From positions 434,001 to 498,000 of the forward strand of contig CAJXNC010000001.1 in NCBI GenBank assembly GCA_913056125.1: a DNA stretch of 64,000 nt, given 5' to 3'. Source of the stretch: an uncultured Altererythrobacter sp. (GTDB lineage Bacteria; Pseudomonadota; Alphaproteobacteria; Sphingomonadales; Sphingomonadaceae). Under the pieces are notes generated by a model, which saw only the letters and a list, made by a program, of their open reading frames with translations, did no database searches and was not told the origin of the DNA. Shown here piece by piece: positions 26,874 to 35,529 of the stretch. Position numbers and translations under genes: made by a program. The stretch's first letter is position 1, and every line of letters begins with the position of its first letter.

Positions 26874-26973
26874 GCGGAGCCCGCCAGCCTCGCATAGGCC
26901 AGTGGGTGTTAAGTCTGCAAAGATGAAGGGAAGCTGTCGGCTTGCCTTCGACGGTCGTCTCGTCGGTCAGGGC

Positions 26974-27462
26974 TCAGGTGCGGCCGAATTTGTCCTCGAA
27001 ACCCGCTTGGTCGCCTGCAGCGAGATGCTTTGCCTGTTCGACCCAGTTGTCGCGCCGGATGCGGCCCTGGAACCGGCCGAGCCGGGCATCGACGCGATCG
27101 ATTTCGGTATCGTCCCAGGCGGCGATCTGCGCAAAGCTGGTAATGCCCATTTCGCCAAGCTGCGTCTTGAGCTTGGGGCCAAGGCCCTTGATGCGCGTCA
27201 GGTCGTCGGACGCCGCGGAAGCCGCAGGAACGGGCGCCGCTTCCCGCTGCGCTGCGGTCACGGGCGGAGGCGGCGGTGCGCTGGCTGCGGGCGGGGCGTC
27301 GATCAGCGCCTGGTTGCGCTTGGCGGTGCCGTCGCCCTCTTCCTTCGGCTCGATCTCGACCTTGGTCTTGCGATTGGCGACGAAGATCCACCACGCGACG
27401 ATAATCCCGAGCACCAGTGCGGCGACCAGGTAGATCCAGTTCGCCTGCAGCAATTCAGCCAT
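26974..27462 (-). CDS. Membrane-anchored helix-hairpin-helix protein
   Basis: 162 residues from the ATG at 27462, which has GGGAG 8 bases upstream; the track start two codons earlier is TTG. One N-terminal membrane helix (WIYLVAALVLGIIVAWWIFV) is followed by a charged and Ala/Pro-rich linker and a C-terminal helix-hairpin-helix domain (DDLTRIKGLGPKLKTQLGEMG, then AQIAAWDDTEIDRVDARL). This domain, often annotated as predicted 5' DNA nuclease or flap-endonuclease-like, is fused in Alphaproteobacteria to ribosomal or membrane proteins and probably binds nucleic acid or proteins rather than cutting. Its tethering to the inner membrane is visible. Function is unknown. Confidence 0.8.
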   Translation of the reverse strand: MAELLQANWIYLVAALVLGIIVAWWIFVANRKTKVEIEPKEEGDGTAKRNQALIDAPPAASAPPPPPVTAAQREAAPVPAASAASDDLTRIKGLGPKLKTQLGEMGITSFAQIAAWDDTEIDRVDARLGRFQGRIRRDNWVEQAKHLAAGDQAGFEDKFGRT

Positions 27463-27477
27463 TCTCAAAACTCCCGA

Positions 27478-27567
27478 TCACTCCTTGCCCCATATCAGCC
27501 AGCCGATTCCGATCCCCGCGGCATAGGCCACGAGCAGCAGGACCAGCAGTTCAAGCCAGATGGGCAT
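27478..27567 (-). CDS. 29-residue single-helix membrane microprotein
   Basis: Below the ORF-track cutoff as a separate gene but visible as the tail of a longer frame. It consists almost wholly of one hydrophobic helix (MPIWLELLVLLLVAYAAGIG) ending in WLIWGKE. It ends 16 bp before the start of the membrane-anchored helix-hairpin-helix protein, suggesting one transcript. The Shine-Dalgarno is weak. It could be a small membrane regulator of its neighbours. Confidence 0.5.
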   Translation of the reverse strand: MPIWLELLVLLLVAYAAGIGIGWLIWGKE

Positions 27568-27619
27568 GGGAGGCGTCTCTAATGGTGACAGGCATTGCTT
27601 GGCAATGAGGCTGTGATGC

Positions 27620-28369
27620 TCATCGCGGGCCGGGCGTGTCGACAGGCGTGGGCAGGATGGGTTCGGTGGCGATGACGGAGAATTCGATACGCCGGTTGGC
27701 GGGATCGGCGGGGTCCAGCCCATCGACCGGTTCCTGCGAACCCACGCCGCGCACGCGCAGCCCGTCGGCCGGAATGCCGCGCGACACCAGCGCATCCTGC
27801 ACGGCATTGGCGCGTTCGCGGGAAAGTTCGAGATTGCCCGGCTCGGGACCGGAGGAGTCGGTATGGCCGGTAATGGCAATGATGCTGCCGAGGCAGGGGC
27901 GCAGCGCCTCTGCCACTTCGTCGATCAGCGATGCGCTGGCCCGATCGATCCGGGCAGAGCTCTCCTCGAAGCGGATGGTACGAGCGCGCAAGAGCGCTTG
28001 CACCTCGTCCTGGCAATGCCGGGGATGGACGACCTGAACCTCGCCTTGTGAGCGCATCGATCCATCGGCCCAGCGCACACCGCCGACACCTGCCACGCCG
28101 CCCACGGCGCGGGCAATCCGCGCCCTCACGGCATCGTTGAGCTGCTCCCCGCCTTCGAGAACGGGATGGCGGCTTGGCAGGCCATTGGGGCTGGCGAAAC
28201 GGGCGTTCACCTGTCCGCCACCGCCTGCTTCGGCAATGGCAGCCTCGGCTCGTGCGGAAAGAGTCGCGGCGATTCCAGGTCCTGTCTGTCCTCCGGCAAA
28301 GGCCGCCAAAAGGATGACCAGGATCACGCCCAGGGCAGTGGCGAATTGGGGGCTGCGCAGGAATCCCAT
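27620..28369 (-). CDS. OmpA family protein with N-terminal membrane anchor
   Basis: 249 residues behind an AGGAGG Shine-Dalgarno. An uncleaved-looking N-terminal helix (FATALGVILVILLAAFAG) is followed by a region of roughly 100 residues that looks like a BON-type segment (LNDAVRARIARAVGGVAGV). A C-terminal OmpA/MotB peptidoglycan-binding domain covers about residues 120-240, with ITGHTDSSGPEPGNLELSRERA and NRRIEFSVI. The protein would bridge inner membrane and cell wall rather than sit in the outer membrane. It lies 23 bp after the vWA lipoprotein gene on the same strand. Confidence 0.9.
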   Translation of the reverse strand: MGFLRSPQFATALGVILVILLAAFAGGQTGPGIAATLSARAEAAIAEAGGGGQVNARFASPNGLPSRHPVLEGGEQLNDAVRARIARAVGGVAGVGGVRWADGSMRSQGEVQVVHPRHCQDEVQALLRARTIRFEESSARIDRASASLIDEVAEALRPCLGSIIAITGHTDSSGPEPGNLELSRERANAVQDALVSRGIPADGLRVRGVGSQEPVDGLDPADPANRRIEFSVIATEPILPTPVDTPGPR

Positions 28370-28392
28370 GCGCAGCCTCCTAGCGCGTCAGG

Positions 28393-30165
28393 TCACTGCA
28401 CGTCGAGTGCGTCTGCAAGCATGGCAAGCTGGAGGAACTCCTCGCGCCAGAAGCCTTGCTGCTGTCCGGCCAGATCGACGGCATCGGCAAAGCCGAAACC
28501 GTTCATCAGCTCGTCTCTGCGCATGATCTGGCCATAGGCGGCAACCGCCGTAGCAAAGGCCATGTCGCCGCGCGGCGCGCGTGCAGAACGCATCAGGCTG
28601 GAAGAGATTGGCCGTTGGATCAGCGTGGAGTGTTCCTCGCCCGGCAGCTTGTAGCGCAACTGCACGAAGGCAATTTCGTCCTGATGGTCTGCGGGCAGGG
28701 TGTTCGGCACGTCGCCATAGCGGCGATCGCGGATCCAGCCGCGCGAGCCGGCAGGTACGATCTCGTAGATCGCAGTCACCTGGTGTCCGGCACCGATTTC
28801 ACCCGCATCGACCGCGTCATTGTCGAAATCCTGTTCGCGCAGCGCGCGGTTTTCATAGCCGATCAAACGATACTGGCTGACCTGTGCGGGATTGAATTCG
28901 ACCTGGATCTTCACATCGCTGGCGATGGTGAAGAGCGTTGCCTCCATCTGGTCGGCCAGCACGCGCTGCGCCTCCAGCGCGCTGTCGATATAGGCGTAAT
29001 TCCCGTTCCCGTGATCTGCGAGTTGCTCCATCATGGACTCGTTGAAATTTCCGGTGCCGAAGCCGAGCGTGGTCAGCGAAATGCCGCTTTCGCGCTGGCG
29101 TTCGATCATCTCGATCAGGGCATCGCGATCGCTGATCCCGACATTGAAATCGCCATCGGTGGCGAGGATCACGCGGTTGATCCCGTCCTCGATAAAGGTC
29201 TCTTGGGCGATATTGTAGGCCAGTTGGATGCCTGCCCCGCCAGCGGTGGATCCGCCTGCTTCCAGCGAGTCGATTGCCTTGCGGATCAGGCCTGCATCGT
29301 TTGTAGGCTGCAGGACCACGCCCGCCGCACCGGCATAGACGACGATGGAAACGCGGTCATGGTCTTCGAGGCGCGTCGCCAATTGCCGCATGGCCGTCTT
29401 CACCAGGGGCAGCTTGTAGGGATCGTTCATCGAGCCCGAGACATCGAGCAGGAAGACCAGGTTGGCCGAAGGGCGGCTTTCGGCTGGCAGCTCGTAGCCG
29501 CGCAGGCCGATCCGCAGCAGCCGCGTCTGCGGGTTCCACGGCGTTACCGCCATGTCGGTCGAGACGCTGAATGGTTGGGTCCGATCCTCCGGAACGGGAT
29601 AGTCGTAACGGAAATAGTTGATCAGTTCCTCGGTCCTCACGGCTTCGGCCGGCGGCATGGAGCCGGTGGTCAGGAAACGCCGGGCATTGGCGTATGACCC
29701 GGTATCGACATCGACCGAAAAGGTCGAAACCGGATCGCTTGAGGCCATGTGGATCGGGCTGACTTCCTCGCCGTCATAGCGCTCGCGACCGATATTGGCT
29801 TGCTGCTGCGCTGGCGGGACGTAGGCGTAGCGCGAGCCCTGTCCGACAACGAACTGCGGCAGCTTGTTCAGTTGCTGCTCGACTGCACCACTGGAAGAAC
29901 CCTGAAAGAATTGCTGGTCTACTGTGACGACGGGAGAACTTGCCTCGTAATCCTGTCGTGCAATCCGGTTGCCGGTGACTGTAATCCGGCTGTCGTCTTC
30001 GCTCTGCGGCGCGGCAGGTGGCGGAGGAGGTGGTGGCGGAGGGGCCGAAGCGACTTGGGTTGGCGCTGGCTCTGGCGGGAGCGATTCGGCCATTTCGGTC
30101 TGCTTCGAGCAGCCGGCGATTGCGGTGACCAGAAGGCCGGTGAATACCACTCTCGAAATACGCAT
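28393..30165 (-). CDS. von Willebrand factor A domain lipoprotein (YfbK-like)
   Basis: 590 residues with GGGGGAG Shine-Dalgarno and a lipoprotein signal (TGLLVTAIAGCS, Cys19). A Pro-rich and low-complexity stretch (residues 30-60) is followed by a partial plug-like segment, an N-terminal vWA-associated domain and the vWA domain with the MIDAS motif DVSGSMNDP. ATDGDFNVGISD and TLGFGTGNFNE are further vWA signatures, and a DUF3520-like C-terminal region follows. YfbK-like proteins are surface or periplasmic adhesion/metal-dependent scaffolds with no firm function. The segment ITVTGNRIARQDYEASSPV resembles a TonB-dependent-receptor opening and is odd here. Next to an OmpA-like cell-wall protein, a role in envelope organisation is likely. 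Confidence 0.9.
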   Translation of the reverse strand: MRISRVVFTGLLVTAIAGCSKQTEMAESLPPEPAPTQVASAPPPPPPPPPAAPQSEDDSRITVTGNRIARQDYEASSPVVTVDQQFFQGSSSGAVEQQLNKLPQFVVGQGSRYAYVPPAQQQANIGRERYDGEEVSPIHMASSDPVSTFSVDVDTGSYANARRFLTTGSMPPAEAVRTEELINYFRYDYPVPEDRTQPFSVSTDMAVTPWNPQTRLLRIGLRGYELPAESRPSANLVFLLDVSGSMNDPYKLPLVKTAMRQLATRLEDHDRVSIVVYAGAAGVVLQPTNDAGLIRKAIDSLEAGGSTAGGAGIQLAYNIAQETFIEDGINRVILATDGDFNVGISDRDALIEMIERQRESGISLTTLGFGTGNFNESMMEQLADHGNGNYAYIDSALEAQRVLADQMEATLFTIASDVKIQVEFNPAQVSQYRLIGYENRALREQDFDNDAVDAGEIGAGHQVTAIYEIVPAGSRGWIRDRRYGDVPNTLPADHQDEIAFVQLRYKLPGEEHSTLIQRPISSSLMRSARAPRGDMAFATAVAAYGQIMRRDELMNGFGFADAVDLAGQQQGFWREEFLQLAMLADALDVQ

Positions 30166-30243
30166 GTATGCTCCCCCACAAATGCTTTCCGACTATGTGG
30201 GGCAAGGCTCTGCCTTTGGCCGTGAATACTTTCTGAACGCTTC

Positions 30244-31794
30244 CTAATTCTCTGAATCGACGGTTTTATCTGGAGATTCTTCGCTCATTTTTCGCCGGAA
30301 CAAGACCCTGTCTTCCGGACCGAAACCGCGCGTCCAGATGATCCAGCCATAGACGCCGATGATGGCCGGAACGCCAATGGCGAGTTCGGCCCATTCGGGC
30401 AACATGATGGCTACCTGGCCCACCAGAACGGCGGCGGCGGTGGCCCAGACCAGCGCCCAGCGCCAGTTGTTGATCCTCTGTTGCAAGATGCGGCTGAGCA
30501 TCACCGCCTTGACCACGGAGGCGGCTGCCAGCGCCAGCATTAGCGCCATGGCGGCGCCCGCGGCTCGGTAATAGTCGGCTTGCTCGGCACTGCCGAAATC
30601 GATGCGGTCGACCAGCAGCATCACGCCGATTGTCAGCAGGATCTGCAGCACGATTGTGCCGATCGAGACCCACAGATTGCGCAGGCGCGCGACATAGATC
30701 AGCGCGGCTTCGGACACGACGGCCGTGGCCGCGACCACTTCCGCTGCCAGCAGGAAAGCCAACGCCCCGGTGCCGGGCACGAATTCGCCCCCGGTTCCGA
30801 ACAGGCCCATCAGAGCCTCGCCGGGGATGCCCAGAGCCAGCGCGATACCGGCCTGCATGGCGACGATCCAGAAACCCACCTGGCAGACTTGCCGGGCAAT
30901 GGCGGCATAGTCCTTTTCCTTGAGCTTGGCGGTGATCACAGGCCCAAGGATCGGCTCGAAACTGGTCTTGAGCTTCTGCGGCAGGCTCGCGACCTGCTGC
31001 GCCATGTAATAAACGCCCACGGCAATCGGCCCGGCGAACAGGCCGAGGATGAACAGGTCGATCCGCCTGGTGCCCCATTCGATGGCATCGGCCACGGCCA
31101 GCGGCAGGGCGCGCCAGACCATACGCAAGATTCGTCTTGGCTCCGGCCTGTAGTAGCGCGGCCGACCATAAGTGCGGAAGAAGGGGAACAGCGCGGCGCC
31201 CAGACCGGCATAGATGGAGGCGACATAGGCCATGGAAAGGCCGGATTCGCTGACCAGTGGCCAGAAGAAGAAAGCGGCGGCAAGGATCGAGATGGTCCAT
31301 GGTTCGACCACGGCCCTTGCGCGCACCGTGGTGGCAATATCGTATTTATAGGCCTGCGCGGCGAGGACGATCTCTGTCAGCGCGTAGCCGGGTATGGCCA
31401 GCACGATCCAGCGGTCCATCTCGGTGTAGATGCCGCTGGGGAAGAGCGGTGCCGGGAAAACGTAGAGTATCGCTGCGGCCAGGCTCGAAAGGACCAATGC
31501 GACCAGGATGGAATCGGCGATCAATGGGGCCTGGTCCTCGTCCCGGTCGCCTTCGGAAAGGCGCTGGGCGAGGCCGCGTTTTTCGCCGATCGAGCAGACC
31601 AGCGCGACCAGTTCGACCACGATCAGGGCGGATGCATAGCGGCCGACAGCAGCGGCGCCGTAAAGCTGGCCGGCCACGAAGAGGAAGGGCAGGCGCGCGA
31701 GCAGGCGCAGGAGGAAGCCGAAGAAGTTGGTCCTCCCGCCCTTTGCCAATGCCGCGATATCGCTGCCTGCCGGCTCCCCTCCCGGCTGGCTCAT
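30244..31794 (-). CDS. Polysaccharide/lipid-linked oligosaccharide flippase (MATE/Wzx-like)
   Basis: 516 residues with about 12-14 hydrophobic segments and the plan of Wzx/MviN-type flippases, starting GRTNFFGFLLRLLARLPFLFVAGQLYG. Long membrane helices occur throughout, with charged loops GTRRIDLFILGLFAGPIAVGVYYMAQQ and PQKLKTSFEPILGPV in the centre. Its start overlaps the gpsA stop by 4 bp, so expression is coupled. The exact lipid-linked substrate is unknown: exopolysaccharide, O-antigen or glycolipid are all possible. The C-terminal 20 residues are charged. Confidence 0.85.
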   Translation of the reverse strand: MSQPGGEPAGSDIAALAKGGRTNFFGFLLRLLARLPFLFVAGQLYGAAAVGRYASALIVVELVALVCSIGEKRGLAQRLSEGDRDEDQAPLIADSILVALVLSSLAAAILYVFPAPLFPSGIYTEMDRWIVLAIPGYALTEIVLAAQAYKYDIATTVRARAVVEPWTISILAAAFFFWPLVSESGLSMAYVASIYAGLGAALFPFFRTYGRPRYYRPEPRRILRMVWRALPLAVADAIEWGTRRIDLFILGLFAGPIAVGVYYMAQQVASLPQKLKTSFEPILGPVITAKLKEKDYAAIARQVCQVGFWIVAMQAGIALALGIPGEALMGLFGTGGEFVPGTGALAFLLAAEVVAATAVVSEAALIYVARLRNLWVSIGTIVLQILLTIGVMLLVDRIDFGSAEQADYYRAAGAAMALMLALAAASVVKAVMLSRILQQRINNWRWALVWATAAAVLVGQVAIMLPEWAELAIGVPAIIGVYGWIIWTRGFGPEDRVLFRRKMSEESPDKTVDSEN

Positions 31795-32786
31795 GGATCG
31801 CTGCCTTCCGCCTTGAGCGGACGGGTGAGGATGTCCTGCGCCACTTCGGCAGCGGCGGCCCCTTCAAGCAGGCGGTTGACTGCCTCGACGATGGGCATGT
31901 CCACGCCCTTCTCGACAGCCAGCTTGTGCAGGATAGGGGCGGTAAAGGCGCCTTCGGCCACAGTGCGGCGGTCCGCCATAAGGGCTTGCGGGTCTTGCCC
32001 TTCGCCCAGCGCCTTGCCGAGCGAGAAATTGCGGCTCGATGTCGAGGAACAGGTGAGCACGAGGTCGCCCAGGCCGCACAGGCCCGCCAGCGTGTCGCGC
32101 CGAGCGCCGAAGGCTTCGCCGAAACGCATCATCTCGGCATAGCCGCGGCTGATCAGCGCAGCGCGAGCATTCTGGCCGAGCTGCAAGCCCTCGACCACGC
32201 CGCAGGCAATGGCGAGCACGTTCTTGACCGACCCGCCCACTTCGGCCCCGACAAGGTCGTCCGAGTAATAGGGGCGGAAGGTCGGGCGGGCGATTATGCG
32301 GGATAGCCGATCCCACTGCTCCTGCCCGCCACCGCAGGCCAATGTGACCGCGGTCGGCAGCCCGGCGGCTACTTCATGCGCGAAGGTCGGGCCGGAGAGG
32401 ACCGCGATATCGCATTTCGGTGCCATCTCATGCGCCACATCGTGCATCATGCGACCGCTCGAGGCCTCGATGCCCTTGGAACACAGGACAAGATCGCGCG
32501 GCAGGCTGCCCATTTGCGCCATGACCGAGCGCAAATGCTGCGCCGGGGTGACCAGCAGCAGCACCTCGCATTGCGCCATGTCGGCAATGGCATTGGTGGC
32601 TTTGATGGAAGGCGCGAGCTCGGCGCTTGGCAAATAGAGATCGTTGCGATGGGTCTCGTTGATCGCTTCGGCGAGGCCATCCTCGAGCGCCCAGAGCAGC
32701 ACCTCGCTGCCATCGCTGGCAAGCATTTGTGCCAGCGCCGTGCCCCATGCACCCGCTCCGACGACGCCGATCATACCCGAACTCAT
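31791..32786 (-). CDS. gpsA: Glycerol-3-phosphate dehydrogenase [NAD(P)+]
   Basis: 331 residues. The Rossmann fingerprint is at the start (GVVGAGAWGTALAQML), followed by CSKGIEASSGRMMHDV and SGPTFAHEVAAGLPTAV. The catalytic Lys region is GGSVKNVLAIACGVVEG, and GLCGLGDLVLTCSS precedes the C-terminal domain. It reduces dihydroxyacetone phosphate to glycerol-3-phosphate for phospholipid synthesis. The start overlaps the tsaD stop by 4 bp (ATGA), and its stop overlaps the flippase start, so three genes form one translationally coupled unit. This tsaD-gpsA order divergent from hemC is common in Alphaproteobacteria. Confidence 0.97.
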   Translation of the reverse strand: MSSGMIGVVGAGAWGTALAQMLASDGSEVLLWALEDGLAEAINETHRNDLYLPSAELAPSIKATNAIADMAQCEVLLLVTPAQHLRSVMAQMGSLPRDLVLCSKGIEASSGRMMHDVAHEMAPKCDIAVLSGPTFAHEVAAGLPTAVTLACGGGQEQWDRLSRIIARPTFRPYYSDDLVGAEVGGSVKNVLAIACGVVEGLQLGQNARAALISRGYAEMMRFGEAFGARRDTLAGLCGLGDLVLTCSSTSSRNFSLGKALGEGQDPQALMADRRTVAEGAFTAPILHKLAVEKGVDMPIVEAVNRLLEGAAAAEVAQDILTRPLKAEGSDP

Positions 32787-33820
32787 GCCTTGTACCCCGC
32801 GCCGCGCACCGGCTCTGCATCGGGATCGAGCGGCCAGCGAGGCCGTGCGGAAATATTCAGCGGATCAGGCTTTGTGCCGATGGAAAGCTTCTCGATTCCC
32901 GCCCAGGCGATCATCGCCGCATTGTCGGTACACAGCTTGAGCGGCGGCGCGGTGAAGCCAATGCTGTGATCTTCGGCCAGGCCTTCGATGGCGGATCGGA
33001 TCACCTTGTTGGCGGCGACACCGCCCGCCAGCACCAGCGCATTGACCGGTCCCATGGCTTGGAGGGCAATCTTCGTCCGGTCGAGCAGGCAATCGACTGC
33101 CGCCTGCTGGAAGCTCGCGGCGATATCTTCAGGCTTGTGCTCGCCACTCTCTGCTGCGCGCAGCACTGCGCTCTTGAGTCCGGCGAAGGAGAAATGCGGT
33201 TCCCCACTGCCGACCAGCGGGCGCGGAAGGGGGACGGCTGCGGCGTCGCCCTGGAGAGCCAGTCTCTCCAGGGCAGGTCCACCAGGATAGCCAAGGCCGA
33301 GGATTTTGGCGCTCTTGTCGAAAGCCTCGCCCAGCGCATCGTCTATCGTGGTGGCAAAGCGGCGATACTGCCCCACGCCATCGACGCGCAGCAGCTGGCA
33401 GTGCCCACCCGAGACGAGCAGCAGCGCATAGGGGAATTCGAGTTCCGGATCGGCAAGGCGCGGGCTCAGCGCATGGCCTTCAAGGTGGTTGATCGCGAGC
33501 AGCGGCTTGTCGCTCGCCATGGCCAGCGCCTTGGCGGAAACGAGGCCGACCATGACCCCGCCGATCAGGCCCGGTCCGGCTGTCGCTGCGATCGCGTCAC
33601 AGTCGTTCAGTCCTTTCTGGGCTTCGCTCAGTACCTTCTCGATCAGGGGCATGAGGCGTTCTGCATGGGCGCGGGCGGCGATCTCGGGCACCACGCCGCC
33701 ATAGGGTGCGTGTTCGGCCTCCTGGCTGGCGATTGCCTGCGCCAGAATGCGCCGCTCGCCATCGACCAGCGCGGCAGCCGTTTCGTCGCACGAACTCTCT
33801 ATGCCGAGGACCAGCGTCAT
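32783..33820 (-). CDS. tsaD: tRNA N6-adenosine threonylcarbamoyltransferase
   Basis: 345 residues from the ATG at 33820 with GGAAG upstream; the track start seven codons earlier is a TTG. The N-terminus MTLVLGIESSCDETAAA is the TsaD/Kae1 signature. The metal-binding His region is EIAARAHAERLMPLI, and the nucleotide site shows LLLVSGGHCQLL, YPGGPALE and VLAGGVAANK. With TsaB, TsaE and TsaC (not in the window) it makes t6A37 on ANN-decoding tRNAs. It is divergent from hemC across 47 bp. Confidence 0.97.
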   Translation of the reverse strand: MTLVLGIESSCDETAAALVDGERRILAQAIASQEAEHAPYGGVVPEIAARAHAERLMPLIEKVLSEAQKGLNDCDAIAATAGPGLIGGVMVGLVSAKALAMASDKPLLAINHLEGHALSPRLADPELEFPYALLLVSGGHCQLLRVDGVGQYRRFATTIDDALGEAFDKSAKILGLGYPGGPALERLALQGDAAAVPLPRPLVGSGEPHFSFAGLKSAVLRAAESGEHKPEDIAASFQQAAVDCLLDRTKIALQAMGPVNALVLAGGVAANKVIRSAIEGLAEDHSIGFTAPPLKLCTDNAAMIAWAGIEKLSIGTKPDPLNISARPRWPLDPDAEPVRGAGYKA

Positions 33821-33867
33821 CGCGGCTTCCACTGGACGCAAATGCCCTCTAGGGCAAGCCGCACTCT

Positions 33868-34797
33868 ATGACCGACAACATCAAAATCAGGCTCGGAACA
33901 AGGCGTTCGCCGCTGGCAATGGCACAGGCGGAGGAAACTCGCGCGCGGCTATGCTTGGCACATGGCTGGGACGAGAGCGCGGTAAAACTGGTGCCGGTCA
34001 CCGCCAGCGGGGACAAGGTGCAGGACCGTCCGCTTGCCGAAATCGGCGGCAAGGCGCTGTGGACCAAGGAACTGGATGCCTGGCTGGCCGAGGGCGAAAT
34101 CGACGCCTCGGTGCATTCGCTCAAGGATGTCGAGACGATCCGTCCGAAAGAATTGCATATCGCAGCCATCCTGCCGCGCGCGGACAAGGCCGACCGGCTG
34201 ATCGGCGCCGCAAGCCTTGCAGAGCTGAAACCCGGCGCGGTGATCGGGACCAGCGCCCCTCGCCGTGCCGCACAGGCGCTTCACATGCGCCCCGACTGCA
34301 AAGTCGTTTCCCTGCGCGGCAATGTCGCCACGCGCCTGTCCAAGCTGTCTGCAGGGGAAGCGGATGCGACTTTTCTCGCTGCGGCCGGGCTCGAGCGGCT
34401 GGGGCAGGACGAGACGGGCACAAGGCTTGATCCCGCGCACTGGCTGCCCGCACCATCGCAGGGCGCCATCGCCATCGAATGCCGGACGGAGGATGCCGAA
34501 ACGCGGGAGCTGCTGAAGGTGCTCGATCACGCGCCAAGCCGGGCCGAGGTCATGGCCGAACGTGCCCTGCTGCTGGCTCTGGGCGGGACCTGTCATTCGG
34601 CCATTGCCGTGCTGTGCGATGTGGATGGCGAGGAACTTGCCATGCGCGCCGCCCTGTTCAGCGCGGACGGGTCGGAGCGGGTCGAGGGGGAGGCGCGTCT
34701 TGCGATTGGCGATGCGGAGGCACCCGCAAAATTGGCGCAGGACCTGCTGGCCCGATCTTCCGACGCCGTCCGTGCACTCTTCGGTGAGGGTGCTTGA
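33868..34797 (+). CDS. hemC: Hydroxymethylbilane synthase (porphobilinogen deaminase)
   Basis: 309 residues. IRLGTRRSPLAMAQAEE is the family opening, HSLKDVETI and IGTSAPRRAAQ follow, and GGTCHSAIAV holds the cysteine (about residue 241) that carries the dipyrromethane cofactor. It joins four porphobilinogens into the linear tetrapyrrole for heme and related pigments. Divergent from tsaD, and its last codons overlap the hemD start by 4 bp, so HemC and HemD are translationally coupled. Confidence 0.97.
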   Translation: MTDNIKIRLGTRRSPLAMAQAEETRARLCLAHGWDESAVKLVPVTASGDKVQDRPLAEIGGKALWTKELDAWLAEGEIDASVHSLKDVETIRPKELHIAAILPRADKADRLIGAASLAELKPGAVIGTSAPRRAAQALHMRPDCKVVSLRGNVATRLSKLSAGEADATFLAAAGLERLGQDETGTRLDPAHWLPAPSQGAIAIECRTEDAETRELLKVLDHAPSRAEVMAERALLLALGGTCHSAIAVLCDVDGEELAMRAALFSADGSERVEGEARLAIGDAEAPAKLAQDLLARSSDAVRALFGEGA

Positions 34798-35474
34798 CGA
34801 CGCTCGTTATCATCCGGCCCGAACCGGGTGCCAGCGCCACGCTCGAAGCGGCACGCGCGCTCGGGCTGGATGCTTCCTCTTTTCCCTTGTCGGAAGTGCA
34901 GCCCCGCAATTGGCGCATGCCCGACCCGGCGGATTTCGATGCGATATTGATCGGCAGCGCCAATGTCTTCCGCGCCCATCAATCATGGATCGAGGCTTTC
35001 CGGCACCTGCCGGTTCATGCTGTCGGACAGGCGACGGCGGAAGCTGCGCGCGAGGCCGGTTTCGAAATCGGTTTCATAGGCAAGGGCGGGCTGCAATCGG
35101 TCCTCGACGCGCATGAGGGACAAAAGATCCGTTATCTGCGCCTGTCTGGCAGCGAGCGGGTCGATCTCAAGCCCTATCGCGGGATGGTGATCGACACGCG
35201 CGTAACTTATGAGGTCGTGCATCACCCCTTGCCGCAGGAATTGCAGCAATTGCTCGCAAGCGGCGATTGCCTCGTCCTGCTCCATTCTGCCGCAGCGGCC
35301 CGGCACTTCGCCAGCGAATGCGACAGGATCGGCCTGGATCGTTCAAGCATCAGCCTCGCAACGATCGGGCCGCGCGTTTCCGCCGCAGCGGGCGAGGGCT
35401 GGAAAGAGCTTCGCCATGCTCCACAACCCAATGACGCCGCCCTGTTGGCCTTGGTTGCGGACATGTGCCATTAA
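34794..35474 (+). CDS. hemD: Uroporphyrinogen-III synthase
   Basis: 226 residues starting at a TTG that overlaps the hemC stop (TTGA). The protein has the two-lobed HemD plan, with IIRPEPGASATLEAARALG at the start, then AVGQATAEAAREAGF in lobe two and TIGPRVSAAAGEGWKE near the end. Sequence conservation in this family is weak, so identification leans on position after hemC and these short motifs. It cyclises and inverts ring D of hydroxymethylbilane. The next gene is the Mic60-like membrane protein. Confidence 0.93.
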   Translation: MTTLVIIRPEPGASATLEAARALGLDASSFPLSEVQPRNWRMPDPADFDAILIGSANVFRAHQSWIEAFRHLPVHAVGQATAEAAREAGFEIGFIGKGGLQSVLDAHEGQKIRYLRLSGSERVDLKPYRGMVIDTRVTYEVVHHPLPQELQQLLASGDCLVLLHSAAAARHFASECDRIGLDRSSISLATIGPRVSAAAGEGWKELRHAPQPNDAALLALVADMCH

Positions 35475-35529
35475 TCAGTCCTCCTGAAGTGGGGCGGATC
35501 ACGCGCCACCAAGGGTCGCAAGGGAAGTG

